A DNA stretch of 64,000 nt from the NCBI GenBank assembly GCA_040878395.1, contig JBBDMI010000007.1, positions 62,001 through 126,000 on the forward strand. The letters run 5' to 3'. The notes beneath the pieces were generated by a model. That model searched no databases, had not been told where the DNA came from, and worked only from the letters and a program-made list of their open reading frames with translations. A program made the position numbers and the translations under genes. This DNA is from Candidatus Dependentiae bacterium. GTDB lineage: Bacteria > Babelota > Babeliae > Babelales > Vermiphilaceae. Shown piece after piece: positions 48,044 to 57,163 of the stretch. Each line of letters opens with the position of its first letter. The stretch's first letter is position 1.

Positions 48044-49059
48044 AATGCTTCACATCTTATTACTGCTAACACTATCACTTTCACTCAAATATAATTCATT
48101 CTGCTGATGATGCTTACGGTAAAGCACCAATCACTTTTGATGGCGAAAAAATAACCGCTGAGACATTAGCGAAATTAAGCAGTCCGTTGCCTGAAAAAAT
48201 AGAACAATCGATTCGCAATCCTGAAAAACAAACTCTTTTAAAAAAACTTTGCATAATTCCTAATTCGTTTGAAAACGTTCAAGTCCTGAGACTCGATTGC
48301 TCTACAAAATTAGCTCTCTTAGAACAAGAAGGACTTGTTAATCAAAGTGCATACAATATAGTTTTTGAATTATCTGATCATAAAATCAAAAGTGGTGGCC
48401 TTTCAAATCGTCTGCAATCAATGCTTATAACCAAAGGTATATGGCCCGGACAATGGGGCGCAACACCCAGTGGCGACCTCGTTATCATTCAAAACAACAA
48501 TGTAAAACGGCTAACTGATGTTTTACCTAAAAAAATTGAAACCTATCAAACTGCAAGCCGTTTTAGAAACTATCTCCTTTGCAGAGAATGCATTGATCAA
48601 CAAAAATTAAAAACGGTCGATGTCCCTACAACCTATTTATATGTTTTTGATCAAGCAAAAAAACCTCATGATGAAAATTGCGTTGTGATACAAGAAAAAA
48701 CAGATGCAACTACATGTGAAACACAAAAGATGACAATAGAGCATGTTCGAGAACTTTTCGCCCTCATTGAACGTGTTGGCCTATGGACTTTGAATGATTT
48801 GCTACAAAAAGATGGTACAATCTACATCGTTGATCTTGAGCAACCAAACAATGCACACCCGGATCATTGTTTTGAGCGTGATGATTTTGAATATCAAGGG
48901 AATGTAAAATCAGGCATTGAACAACTTATTAATCTATGCAAACATGATCCAAAAAAGATGGCTTTAATTGTTCAATTAATAAAATCAAGTAAACATATTG
49001 ATCATTTTGCGGACCGTTGGAAACGTGAAATGTCCCTTCTTTTACAGCACATAAAATGA
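48044..49059 (+). pseudogene. Exported protein gene with a frameshift in the signal peptide region (paralogue of the gene at 50699)
   Basis: An ATG at 48044 with AGGGA before it opens a signal peptide, MLHILLLLTLSLSL, that hits a stop at 48104. The rest of the protein lies in another frame, readable from about 48070 and continuing to 49059; the only internal start there is a TTG at 48187. One indel near 48085-48095 would join them. The body shares LQSMLITKGIWPGQ, TYQTASR and VDLEQPNNAHPD with the intact paralogue. Either the gene is broken, or it makes a cytosolic short form, or the assembly has an error. Confidence 0.7.
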
Positions 49060-49084
49060 TCATCCAAAATCATAATCCACGTTA

Positions 49085-49279
49085 TTACTTGTCAAAAGGT
49101 TTGCGTCCATACTTATTAGCCTTATTGGGATCGGCACCTAAACGTAATAGCAACTGAATCATTGCTCTATCGCTAGAGTAACGGTTCATTAGATCTGATA
49201 GTTTTTTTTCTTCGGCGGCGCCAAGAATTAGCATTGGATAAAGTGCTAAAAAAAATGGGATTCGTGCTACTTTTTTCAT
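49085..49279 (-). CDS. Short exported protein with one ankyrin repeat, 64 aa
   Basis: Signal peptide (MKKVARIPFFLALYPMLILGA) followed by a single ankyrin-like unit, MIQLLLRLGADPNKANKYGRKPFDK. One repeat is too little for a stable ankyrin domain, so this is probably the shortened remainder of a longer ankyrin gene that kept its ends, or a capping fragment. Confidence 0.55.
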   Translation of the reverse strand: MKKVARIPFFLALYPMLILGAAEEKKLSDLMNRYSSDRAMIQLLLRLGADPNKANKYGRKPFDK

Positions 49280-49311
49280 ATCTTAATATCCTATTTTAAG
49301 TAATTTTAAAT

Positions 49312-49351
49312 AGTTAGTGGTGATAATACATTTTGATTATCACCACTAACT
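49312..49351. terminator. Perfect 16-bp hairpin between minus-strand genes
   Basis: AGTTAGTGGTGATAAT and ATTATCACCACTAACT pair without mismatch around 8 bases, just after the 2H phosphoesterase stop. There is only a weak T run, so it may be a terminator or an RNA-stabilising hairpin. Confidence 0.6.
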
Positions 49352-49367
49352 ATTGTTTACTTATATA

Positions 49368-50081
49368 TTATTTCAATTCAAATTCAAAATCAGGATCTGA
49401 CATTACATCATCACCTTTAAGCATAAATTTGCGAACCTTTACCTCAGGAAGCTCTTGCACTTCTGATCCAATTTTCTTTTCTAAAGTTTCTTTCAATGAA
49501 GCTAATAGTTCAGGACTCAATGGCTGATCATCTTTTTCACAAATTCTACCTAAAGTTAAATGCGCACTAAATGGAAACCGTTGAGTTATGTCATATTCTG
49601 TTTCAATTGAACCCCTGACCTGCTCTGCCAAAGTAGATAAAGCTGCTGATGCGCCTAAAGCCAAGACCAGGTTTTGATAGTTCTTTTTCTTGCTTCCACC
49701 ACATTCCATTTCAAACCTACCAGGCCATAAATTAACCTCAGGACTTTTAACTGCTTCACTCAAATCAATACTGTCCGCACCCTGTGCAATTTTTTTAAAG
49801 TTCGGTAGTAATGCAGCATATTTTTCTTTAATTTGCTCGTTATTCAATTTATCCGGAGAAACAAATGCCAATGAAATATGAGGCAAATAAGGAGACTCGC
49901 TAAACTGCAATGCTACCTTATTTTCTTGAGCGACATCATTTACAACTTTTGCAGCTGATTCCTGAGCAACCTGCATAATTTCTTGCATTACATCTTGTGG
50001 TAGATCTACTAAAACAACCACACCTGCATGCAAAGACTGCATGAGTATTAAACAGCTTAAACTTAATTTTTTCGATATCAC
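49368..50081 (-). CDS. Exported 2H phosphoesterase (LigT/2'-5' RNA ligase-like), 237 aa
   Basis: A signal peptide (about 1-19, ending SLHA) is followed by a domain with two histidine motifs about 106 residues apart: LPHISLAF (H68, S70) and SAHLTLGRI (H174, T176). Two HxS/T motifs in a protein of this size define the 2H phosphoesterase fold, which acts on 2'-5' or cyclic phosphodiester bonds of RNA or small nucleotides. Family members are normally cytosolic; this one appears exported, so it may meet host nucleotides or RNA. Specific substrate unknown. Confidence 0.75.
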   Translation of the reverse strand: MISKKLSLSCLILMQSLHAGVVVLVDLPQDVMQEIMQVAQESAAKVVNDVAQENKVALQFSESPYLPHISLAFVSPDKLNNEQIKEKYAALLPNFKKIAQGADSIDLSEAVKSPEVNLWPGRFEMECGGSKKKNYQNLVLALGASAALSTLAEQVRGSIETEYDITQRFPFSAHLTLGRICEKDDQPLSPELLASLKETLEKKIGSEVQELPEVKVRKFMLKGDDVMSDPDFEFELK

Positions 50082-50121
50082 TGCCTATTCCTTCTAATAA
50101 AAACGAATTAATAGTATTGAA

Positions 50122-50160
50122 TAAAATTGGGAAGCATGCTCCATACCTCCCAATTTTATT
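50122..50160 (-). terminator. Rho-independent terminator
   Basis: AAAATTGGGA pairs with TCCCAATTTT on the minus strand directly after the stop of the 117-aa gene, followed by a T-rich stretch. Confidence 0.75.
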
Positions 50161-50165
50161 TTTTA

Positions 50166-50519
50166 TTATCTAGCAGGTTTGGTAAGTCCTTGATCTTCTA
50201 CTACGCTTGGATCATTTATTATAGCCAGCACACGATCCCTAACCTCTCGTGCCGGGCCTTCAGCTAATGTTCCAATAGCCCGAAAACCACGAACTTCACC
50301 AGGGAGTATTTCACCTTGCTGCGCGGATGTTCTTAAGCCCTCTAAGTTTGCTTTAAGTTTTTCTGGCGTATTAGATTCCTCAGCAATCTCTGTAACACCA
50401 TTGTTATGTACTAAAAATCTACTTAAATCAAATCCTACAAATTCGTCTCTGTTGTCCGCCGCATACAGACAACCTGAAGAGATCATCAAAAAAGTTAACA
50501 ACATCTTTCTGTTCATCAT
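50166..50519 (-). CDS. Exported hypothetical protein, 117 aa
   Basis: A signal peptide (MMNRKMLLTFLMISSGCLYA) with possible cleavage at YAAD is followed by about 97 mostly helical, charged residues (LKANLEGLRTSAQQGE, REVRDRVLAIINDPS). No recognised family. It lies divergent from the gene at 50699 and upstream of the 2H phosphoesterase, in a stretch where nearly every product carries a signal peptide. Confidence 0.6.
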   Translation of the reverse strand: MMNRKMLLTFLMISSGCLYAADNRDEFVGFDLSRFLVHNNGVTEIAEESNTPEKLKANLEGLRTSAQQGEILPGEVRGFRAIGTLAEGPAREVRDRVLAIINDPSVVEDQGLTKPAR

Positions 50520-50698
50520 AATAGTGAACTCCTTAAAAAAGGTTAATAAAATACTACTATTATCAGTTTATTACATAACACAATATAAAGACAATGCTTT
50601 TTTTTCAATTTGAAAATAAACCTTATTGATGTTTCTGCTATTAATACATTACAATAGTAAATGATAGCTGTTTTGAATTAAATGTTAAGGAGAATAAC

Positions 50699-51733
50699 AT
50701 GTATAAAGCATATATAACGTTAATTTTGCTCACTTTAGGTACCTACGGCTTTGCAGCTGACGTACAGGTTCCTGATTCTTATCAAGGACAAAAAATCACT
50801 CCACAAAGCTTATTTGATCTTACACCTCAAGTGCCTGAAGAAGTACAAGTTCGACTTACCCAGTGGATAAGTGAACCAAAAACAACTAAGCTCTTAAATC
50901 AACTCATACCATTCAATCGATTCCCTAATTGGAGAGGCCAAATGCAACTAAATACAAGAGTTTTGCAAGCTGCCGGCGATAGAAACACAAGTCAATTGAA
51001 TTATGTGCTTAAAATACCAACCATGGATTATATGGTGAAAATTTCAGGGCCACTCAATCGCTTACAATCAATATTGATTACAAAAGGCATTTGGCCTGGG
51101 CAACCAATTTCAGCAGCAGTAGCAAGAAGTTTGAAAGTAATACCAACTTATCAAACAGCAAGTAGAGCCGCATATTACCTTATCTTAAAAGAGTTAATCG
51201 ATAAAAAAGGATTGAAACACATTTCAGTTCCTGAGACTCATTTGGTTTTTGCTCCTCATGCACCAGAAAAAGATATCCAAGATGAGTATGTCTTCATTTT
51301 GCAAAAAGCAATTCCTCAATCAGCAAAAAAAATCAATTCTACACTAGCAAAAAACTTATCCAAAAATGCCATCCAAGATCTTGTCGAAGCTATTATTGGC
51401 GCTGGATTATGGAATATTAATAATAATATTTTTGTTGATAATAACAACAAAATGCATATCATTATTCATTTAACTGACTTTGAACAACCAAATAATTCAC
51501 ATCCTGATAATTTCTTCCATAAAGATAAAGGACGCTATTACGGTAATGCACGAGCGGGACTGGAAGAATTACTGAACCTATTTCAAGGTAACGATGAACA
51601 ATTGATCTACATTAAAGAACTTATTGAAGATCATCCAGTGTTTAAATCCGGTGATTTTCCTCCACGACATAAACAAGAACTGGTTAATATATTGAAACAA
51701 AAAGTTCCACAACCTGAAGATGAAATTGAATAA
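50699..51733 (+). CDS. Exported protein of unknown family with kinase-like motif order, 344 aa
   Basis: An AAGGAG site precedes the ATG. Signal peptide about 1-19 (TYGFAA). The body contains, in order, YMVKISG (Lys114), a helix with LKELIDKKGLKHISVPET, a hydrophobic YVFILQKAIPQ strand (198-206), LWNINNNIFV (about 238-246) and LTDFEQPNN (Asp260). This order resembles the Lys / hinge / catalytic Asn / metal-Asp order of protein and sugar kinases, but no HRD is seen and similarity is weak. A diverged, frameshifted paralogue lies at 48044. Treat as unknown family. Confidence 0.65.
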   Translation: MYKAYITLILLTLGTYGFAADVQVPDSYQGQKITPQSLFDLTPQVPEEVQVRLTQWISEPKTTKLLNQLIPFNRFPNWRGQMQLNTRVLQAAGDRNTSQLNYVLKIPTMDYMVKISGPLNRLQSILITKGIWPGQPISAAVARSLKVIPTYQTASRAAYYLILKELIDKKGLKHISVPETHLVFAPHAPEKDIQDEYVFILQKAIPQSAKKINSTLAKNLSKNAIQDLVEAIIGAGLWNINNNIFVDNNNKMHIIIHLTDFEQPNNSHPDNFFHKDKGRYYGNARAGLEELLNLFQGNDEQLIYIKELIEDHPVFKSGDFPPRHKQELVNILKQKVPQPEDEIE

Positions 51734-51746
51734 GAATATATTATTC

Positions 51747-51781
51747 AAAAAAAGCCAAGGTTAATTTCTTGGCTTTTTTTG
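51747..51781. terminator. Bidirectional Rho-independent terminator
   Basis: AAGCCAAG and CTTGGCTT pair around an 8-base loop with A and T runs on both sides, between the convergent 344-aa gene and cmk. Confidence 0.88.
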
Positions 51782-51784
51782 TGC

Positions 51785-52438
51785 TCATTTTTTAATACCG
51801 GATAAAATCTGCTGTACCACTTGTTCCGGATGATTGCCATTATTTTCAATAACACAAGCATCATGCGGAATAACTAATGGTGCAATTTCACGATGAGAAT
51901 CTCGATCATCACGTGATTTAATATGCTCAAGCGCTTCTTGCAAACTGAATGTCTTATTTCTTTGTTTTTGTTTTTTTTGCCAACGTTGCGCACGGATAGT
52001 ATCTGATGCAGTGATATAAAATTTATAATCAGCATCGGCAAACACCACTGAGCCGCTATCTCTACCATCAATGACAGCATCTTTATCTTTGACCAACCGA
52101 CGCTGCAAAGCATCTGCATAAGGCCGCACCCATGCAATAGCACTGATCTTTGAAGCAGCTTCATCAACAGCAGGTGTCGTTAACATTGCAGTAATATTCT
52201 GATCATTATAGGTTATTTTTTCAGCACCATTTGCATAACTATAAGCAATCTGAGTCATAATCTGCTTGATATCATCTTGAGTGGCTTGATCAATCTGTTT
52301 ACCCTGCCTGAGTACAACATAAGCGCATGCACGATATATAATGCCGGTATTTAAATAATAAAAGCCCAGTTTATCTGCAAGCAAACGTGCAATAGTCGAT
52401 TTGCCACTTGCAACCGGACCGTCCAAAGTAATTATCAT
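51785..52438 (-). CDS. cmk: Cytidylate kinase
   Basis: 217 residues starting MIITLDGPVASGKST, the P-loop typical of CMP kinases. It also has YLNTGIIYRA for the nucleotide-binding lid region, DGRDSGSVVF and the C-terminal CVIENNG. It phosphorylates CMP and dCMP. The ATG at 52438 is 4 bases after the recJ stop, with AAGGAT inside the end of recJ, so the pair is coupled. Confidence 0.94.
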   Translation of the reverse strand: MIITLDGPVASGKSTIARLLADKLGFYYLNTGIIYRACAYVVLRQGKQIDQATQDDIKQIMTQIAYSYANGAEKITYNDQNITAMLTTPAVDEAASKISAIAWVRPYADALQRRLVKDKDAVIDGRDSGSVVFADADYKFYITASDTIRAQRWQKKQKQRNKTFSLQEALEHIKSRDDRDSHREIAPLVIPHDACVIENNGNHPEQVVQQILSGIKK

Positions 52439-52442
52439 ACAT

Positions 52443-54173
52443 TTAATCCTTATCAAAAGAAACATCAACGCCGGAAAGTTCTATTGACACCCTGCCGTTC
52501 CAATGATTTTCCATAACTTGAGCGGCCAAACAGAACGGTTTTTCACCTTGATCAATAAATCGTTGAAACAGTTCCGGACGATTAAAAAATATAACCGGTT
52601 TGATAACCCCATCGGCAAACATAGTACATTTAACATGCAAATCTTTGAGCAATTGCGGTTTTTGTACCATTACCACACCTTCAAAATAAAAATAAGGCTG
52701 TTTATTTTCATTGCCGAACGGTTCCAGATTTTGCATATCATTCATAAACTTTTTGGTTAAATCACTTAGTTTTGCTTGTGCATCCAGCGTCAATTTAAGT
52801 TGTAAATCTTCCGGTGTACATTGCTCTGCAACTAACGCTTCCAAATTCTCTTTTAATATTGATAATTTTTCAACCGGTAAAGCAAGCCCGGCAGCCATTG
52901 AATGACCACCAAATGATTTGAGCATATCTTTGTTTTGGTACAATGCATCAAACATATTAAATTCGGCAATTGAACGGCACGAACCTTTTGCCAACCCATC
53001 TTTTGACAAATGGAACAATAACGTGGGGCGACCATATGCTGAAACCAAACGTGATGCAACTAAACCAATAACTCCTGCTGGCCAATTATTACTCGCCGCA
53101 ACAATCACATTTTCATGATCAAGATCTATTTTTTTCTGTTCAATTTGCTGTTTAACTTGCTCAAAAATAGAACGTTCAATACCTTTTCGTGCTTCATTGA
53201 GTTCAAGCAGTACATTACCGACCGCTTCAATATCATTGGTGTCAGAACCAATAAGAAATTTTACGCCATCGCGCGCATCTTCCAAACGGCCCAATGCGTT
53301 AATTTGAGGCGCAATTGAAAAACCGATATCGGTTGATGAAATAATATTTTTAGTAACTTTGCCATTTTGCTTGAGCACTTTAAATGCATAACTTTCAATT
53401 TTGTTAACATACTGCAAGCCATAACGCACCCAAAAACGATTTTCACCTCTCAATGGCACCACATCAGCAACTGTGCCGAGCATTAACAGTTCATATACTT
53501 TTTCAGGAAGCTTCAATTTTAATTTTTCATATAACAATGACATCAATTTAAATGCCACACCAACTCCGGCAAGCACTTTAAATGGATATTTACAATCAAC
53601 CTGTGCAGGATTAACGATTGCAAATGCATCAGGAACTTCTTCATGTGGCCTGTGATGATCGGTAATAATAAGATCAATGCCAAGCTCTTTTGCTTTTTTT
53701 GCCGGTTCAAATGCGGTGATTCCATTATCAACCGTAACGACCACTTTGTAATCATTTTTTGCTGCACGTTCAATAATCTTAGTGGATAATCCATAACCAT
53801 CGCGTACGCGATTGGGCAAAAAGAAATTTATCTGCGCTTTAAGCGGTAATAAACAAGAAAGCATAATAGCCGATGAAGTGATACCGTCAACATCATAATC
53901 ACCTGCTACTAATATTTTTTCATTATTTTCAATTGCTTGTAAAATACGATCAATTGATTTATCAGCATCTTTCATCAATGAAGGATGTGCAACATCACGC
54001 TCGAATGAGGTAAATAAAAACTCATCAATCTTTTCCGGTGTGGTAAAACCGCGTGAAATCAATGTTTGAGCAATAGGAAATGACAAACTATATTTTGATG
54101 CAATTTCCAATACAGTTGCATCGGAAGTTGATGGTAAATTCCAAAGATATTTTTGACCTTGTCGTCTCTGCAT
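52443..54173 (-). CDS. recJ: Single-stranded-DNA exonuclease RecJ
   Basis: A 576-residue DHH-family 5'-3' exonuclease. Metal-binding motifs are AGDYDVDGITSS (near 92), TVDNGI, IITDHHRPHEEVPDA and a C-terminal DHHA1 domain with SFGGHSMAAGLAL. It acts in recombination and mismatch or base-excision repair. It shares a transcript with cmk. The length is normal and all motifs are intact. Confidence 0.95.
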   Translation of the reverse strand: MQRRQGQKYLWNLPSTSDATVLEIASKYSLSFPIAQTLISRGFTTPEKIDEFLFTSFERDVAHPSLMKDADKSIDRILQAIENNEKILVAGDYDVDGITSSAIMLSCLLPLKAQINFFLPNRVRDGYGLSTKIIERAAKNDYKVVVTVDNGITAFEPAKKAKELGIDLIITDHHRPHEEVPDAFAIVNPAQVDCKYPFKVLAGVGVAFKLMSLLYEKLKLKLPEKVYELLMLGTVADVVPLRGENRFWVRYGLQYVNKIESYAFKVLKQNGKVTKNIISSTDIGFSIAPQINALGRLEDARDGVKFLIGSDTNDIEAVGNVLLELNEARKGIERSIFEQVKQQIEQKKIDLDHENVIVAASNNWPAGVIGLVASRLVSAYGRPTLLFHLSKDGLAKGSCRSIAEFNMFDALYQNKDMLKSFGGHSMAAGLALPVEKLSILKENLEALVAEQCTPEDLQLKLTLDAQAKLSDLTKKFMNDMQNLEPFGNENKQPYFYFEGVVMVQKPQLLKDLHVKCTMFADGVIKPVIFFNRPELFQRFIDQGEKPFCLAAQVMENHWNGRVSIELSGVDVSFDKD

Positions 54174-54301
54174 AGCTGTGTTCCTATTTTAATAATCTTT
54201 TTGATATCTCATAAAGATACCTCAATTTACCTCAATAGAAAAGCATATTATCAATGTAAGCCTTTTAATCTGTAAACATAAAAACTTAAATTACGATTCA
54301 T

Positions 54302-55075
54302 TTAACGTTGTAATATTCGTGCATATTCGGCAAACAGATTTGCATACGGCGCAAAAAACAATGTACCATCATTCAATTCTTGACTAATACCAGCATCAAG
54401 ACTCTTTAATGAACGTATCGCTGCATCTCTATTACCGGTCTTTTCAATAACGAGCTCATTGATTTTCATGCTAAACTGTTTTAACAAATATGCTTGAAGC
54501 TGCGCGTACATTTTATCCATAAATAACGTTTCGCATACAATAGTAAAAGCAATCGCCATCGCAATCCGCATCCACGTAGGCTTGATTGATAAAGCAGTAT
54601 ACCCAAGCGCAATAAAAACAAATATTATCAATAAAACTGAAATCAAAGCATAAAGATACGGTAATATTTTTATATGCAAAGGGGACATACCTTCATGCAT
54701 ACGCATGAAATTCTGTGCAAGAAAAAAGGTTTGTTCATCATGTGACAATTCATTAAACCACTCAGGATTGATGATCATGAAAGGTCTTCCTGTCAAAGGA
54801 TTTATACCGGAAGCTATAAATTTATACCAGGGATTTATATGCATACCGGCTTTTTTTGGAACGGCAATTTCATATTCCTCCAAAAAATCCATTTCTTGTG
54901 CTATGTGTTCTGCGCGATCGACAAGCTCTTGCGGCGCCGGCATTAAATAAGCATCTTCAACAAAAGGCACCGGACCGGCTTGAAGCGCTTTGCATAACAT
55001 TATCATACAGATGAGAAAAGTTGGTTTCAACGAAATAGGTTTCAGCGAAATAGGTTTTATTGTAGATGTAATCAT
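54302..55075 (-). CDS. Inactive-looking paralogue of the adjacent M48 peptidase, 257 aa
   Basis: A signal or anchor helix (about 18-33) precedes a region aligned by eye with the upstream M48 protease: LSHDEQTFFLAQNFMRMHEGM here against LTPEEQRFLIGHEMIHISHGH there. The zinc motif HExxH is thus replaced by QNFMR (121-125). Two more membrane helices follow, as in the neighbour. The start overlaps the upstream stop as ATGA. A pseudoenzyme partner or regulator is plausible. A 15-base repeat near 55030-55060 gives KPISLKPISLKP. Confidence 0.75.
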   Translation of the reverse strand: MITSTIKPISLKPISLKPTFLICMIMLCKALQAGPVPFVEDAYLMPAPQELVDRAEHIAQEMDFLEEYEIAVPKKAGMHINPWYKFIASGINPLTGRPFMIINPEWFNELSHDEQTFFLAQNFMRMHEGMSPLHIKILPYLYALISVLLIIFVFIALGYTALSIKPTWMRIAMAIAFTIVCETLFMDKMYAQLQAYLLKQFSMKINELVIEKTGNRDAAIRSLKSLDAGISQELNDGTLFFAPYANLFAEYARILQR

Positions 55076-55917
55076 GAAAGATCCTTTTGATTAAATATGT
55101 TTTGTAATTCAAGACAATATGCTTGACGCTCCGAACATGACGGATGATCAGACGTTAAGCCAAAATATGGATTATGTAAGGCAAGCTTACATTCTTTATG
55201 CAACCGTTCAGTAAGTTGCATGCAGCCATCATATGAATTGAGTAATTGCATTGATACACAATCAGCCTCTTTTTCAATGTAACGTCGATATGCAAGCGCT
55301 GCACCGGAAGATCCCACACTGCATGCACAAAATAAAACAAACGTTACAAAACTCATCATATACATTTGATAGCGATGTGAAACTTTAGATCGCACTATCA
55401 ATTGCATGCGTTTTTTCAGCTGCCAAGAAAAGAAAGCTAATAAAATAAAAAGCAACAACACACAAAGCGTCAAATAATCAAGATGCCCATGAGAAATATG
55501 GATCATTTCATGACCGATAAGAAATCGTTGTTCCTCAGGAGTAAGATCTTCAAAAAAACCTTCACTGACAAACAAAAATGAAACAGACTTTAAAGGAAAC
55601 AGAAAGAACATCTGCGGACTATAGGCAAAAGCATTATGATAGCCGAATTGCACTAGAGTATTTTGATTCATCTTGCGGATAATAAGTTTGCGCGTTACGC
55701 CTATTTCATCAGCAATGCTTCTAATAAATTGTTCTTGTTCAGCATGCAAAGGCATTGAACCGAATGTTATTTGAGCTGTTTGGATTGCATCAATAAGAGC
55801 CTGTTCTTCTAAAAAATCTTTACTAAAAGAGATACCAACTAACATGATGAGGACTAAACTAAAAAAATAAAGCCAAACAGCAGATACCTTGCGAAGCTGT
55901 TTTATGAACGTGAACAT
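55072..55917 (-). CDS. M48-family membrane zinc metalloprotease, 281 aa
   Basis: An N-terminal membrane helix (about 13-31) is followed by the active site GHEMIHISHGH (H136, E137, H140). Two further membrane helices flank a loop, with the third zinc ligand in YIEKEADCVSMQL. This is the HtpX/Ste24-type fold of integral membrane proteases that handle misfolded membrane proteins. It is the first gene of a two-gene operon whose second member looks like a catalytically dead copy. Confidence 0.85.
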   Translation of the reverse strand: MFTFIKQLRKVSAVWLYFFSLVLIMLVGISFSKDFLEEQALIDAIQTAQITFGSMPLHAEQEQFIRSIADEIGVTRKLIIRKMNQNTLVQFGYHNAFAYSPQMFFLFPLKSVSFLFVSEGFFEDLTPEEQRFLIGHEMIHISHGHLDYLTLCVLLLFILLAFFSWQLKKRMQLIVRSKVSHRYQMYMMSFVTFVLFCACSVGSSGAALAYRRYIEKEADCVSMQLLNSYDGCMQLTERLHKECKLALHNPYFGLTSDHPSCSERQAYCLELQNIFNQKDLS

Positions 55918-56104
55918 GCAGAACCTCTTATTTATGCTTGAAATGAGTGTAAATACAGTATAACTGCATTACGTTGGCCATGCAAGCTGATTTACGCCCA
56001 GGTATGGGATATACACATCTATACCCCTCTTTACATTTTATTACAATTTGATATATTAAATAATGTAGTAAATCAATTTTTTACCTATTTTAAAGGAATA
56101 ACCA

Positions 56105-57127
56105 ATGAAAAAAATATTATTATCCCTGTCTTTATTCAGCTTATCACTCATTGCTTCCGATATTGAATATGAATTTTATGAAGAAGAATTAAGTACCCAA
56201 CTTGGACAATACACTATAGATATCAACCAATTAACTAAAACCGATCCGAAAACCGGAAAAAAACATTCAAACGAAAGAACACCATTGATGTATGCATCTC
56301 TTAATAACGATCTTGATGAAACAGTCTCATTGCTCGATCAAGGAGCTGATCCATATATTGTAAATCCTAGTGGCTTCACGGCACTACTTTATGCCGCACA
56401 AAAAGGACACCATGCAATTGCCGCAACATTACTCGCAACATGTCCCGACAAACAAAAACTTTTAGAAGCATCAATAAAAGGTTTTACACCACTATCACTC
56501 GCACAAAAATATGAACATCATGGTATATTTAAACTTTTAACTCTAGCACAAGGCCAAACCACATTTAGCCCAACATGTAGAGTACATTTTTCCCCAAACA
56601 TTTTATCTGTAATCATGAACTGTATTAACAATGAAAAAATAAGTATTCAATGTGCAATGTTCCGTTTTACTCACGGTCGACCGGCAAAAAAATTTGTAGC
56701 AAAGCATAGAAAAGGTGTAGCCATTGACGCCATTGTAGACAATGATTATAAAACCGATTTTTGCATTGCACTACGCTATATGATTAATAATGGAATAGCG
56801 GTACGTGAAAGCACAAAAGGATCCGATGAAAAACAGGATAAATATTATAACATGCACCATAAATACATCATCTTTGGCAACAATGCAAAAGATAAACCTT
56901 TACTTGTTACAGGATCATGCAATTTCACTCAACAAGCATTCACACAAAACTGGGAAAACATTATAATTATCGATGATCAAGAAGCAATTAATCAATTTTT
57001 AATACAACATGCTCATTTAAGGAAATATTCAAAACCTATCGATAAAGATAGTTGCACATGTCCAAAAGATACAGACCCAAAACGTCAATATCCAAGAAAA
57101 TTACACGAAATTGAAGGCTTAGCATAA
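56105..57127 (+). CDS. Exported ankyrin-phospholipase D-like fusion protein, 340 aa
   Basis: A signal peptide (about 1-17) is followed by two to three ankyrin repeats (RTPLMYASLNNDLDETVSLLDQGADP, GFTALLYAAQKGHHAIAATLL). Residues 155-310 resemble the single-motif PLD/Nuc family: ISIQCAMFRFTHGRPAKKFV, KGVAIDAIVDND, MHHKYIIFG (HxK about 250-252) and LVTGSCNFT plus ENIIIIDD. The Asp of HxKx4D appears as Gly. The enzyme may cleave phosphodiesters of lipid or nucleic acid, or may have lost activity. Ankyrins could direct it to a host partner. Confidence 0.78.
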   Translation: MKKILLSLSLFSLSLIASDIEYEFYEEELSTQLGQYTIDINQLTKTDPKTGKKHSNERTPLMYASLNNDLDETVSLLDQGADPYIVNPSGFTALLYAAQKGHHAIAATLLATCPDKQKLLEASIKGFTPLSLAQKYEHHGIFKLLTLAQGQTTFSPTCRVHFSPNILSVIMNCINNEKISIQCAMFRFTHGRPAKKFVAKHRKGVAIDAIVDNDYKTDFCIALRYMINNGIAVRESTKGSDEKQDKYYNMHHKYIIFGNNAKDKPLLVTGSCNFTQQAFTQNWENIIIIDDQEAINQFLIQHAHLRKYSKPIDKDSCTCPKDTDPKRQYPRKLHEIEGLA

Positions 57128-57162
57128 AAAGAGGGCCTCGGAAATTCCCGAGGCCCTAATTC
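57128..57162. terminator. Shared hairpin terminator
   Basis: GGGCCTCGG and CCGAGGCCC form a strong stem between the convergent ankyrin-PLD and cPLA2-like genes, with A/T-rich flanks. Confidence 0.8.
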
Positions 57163-57163
57163 T

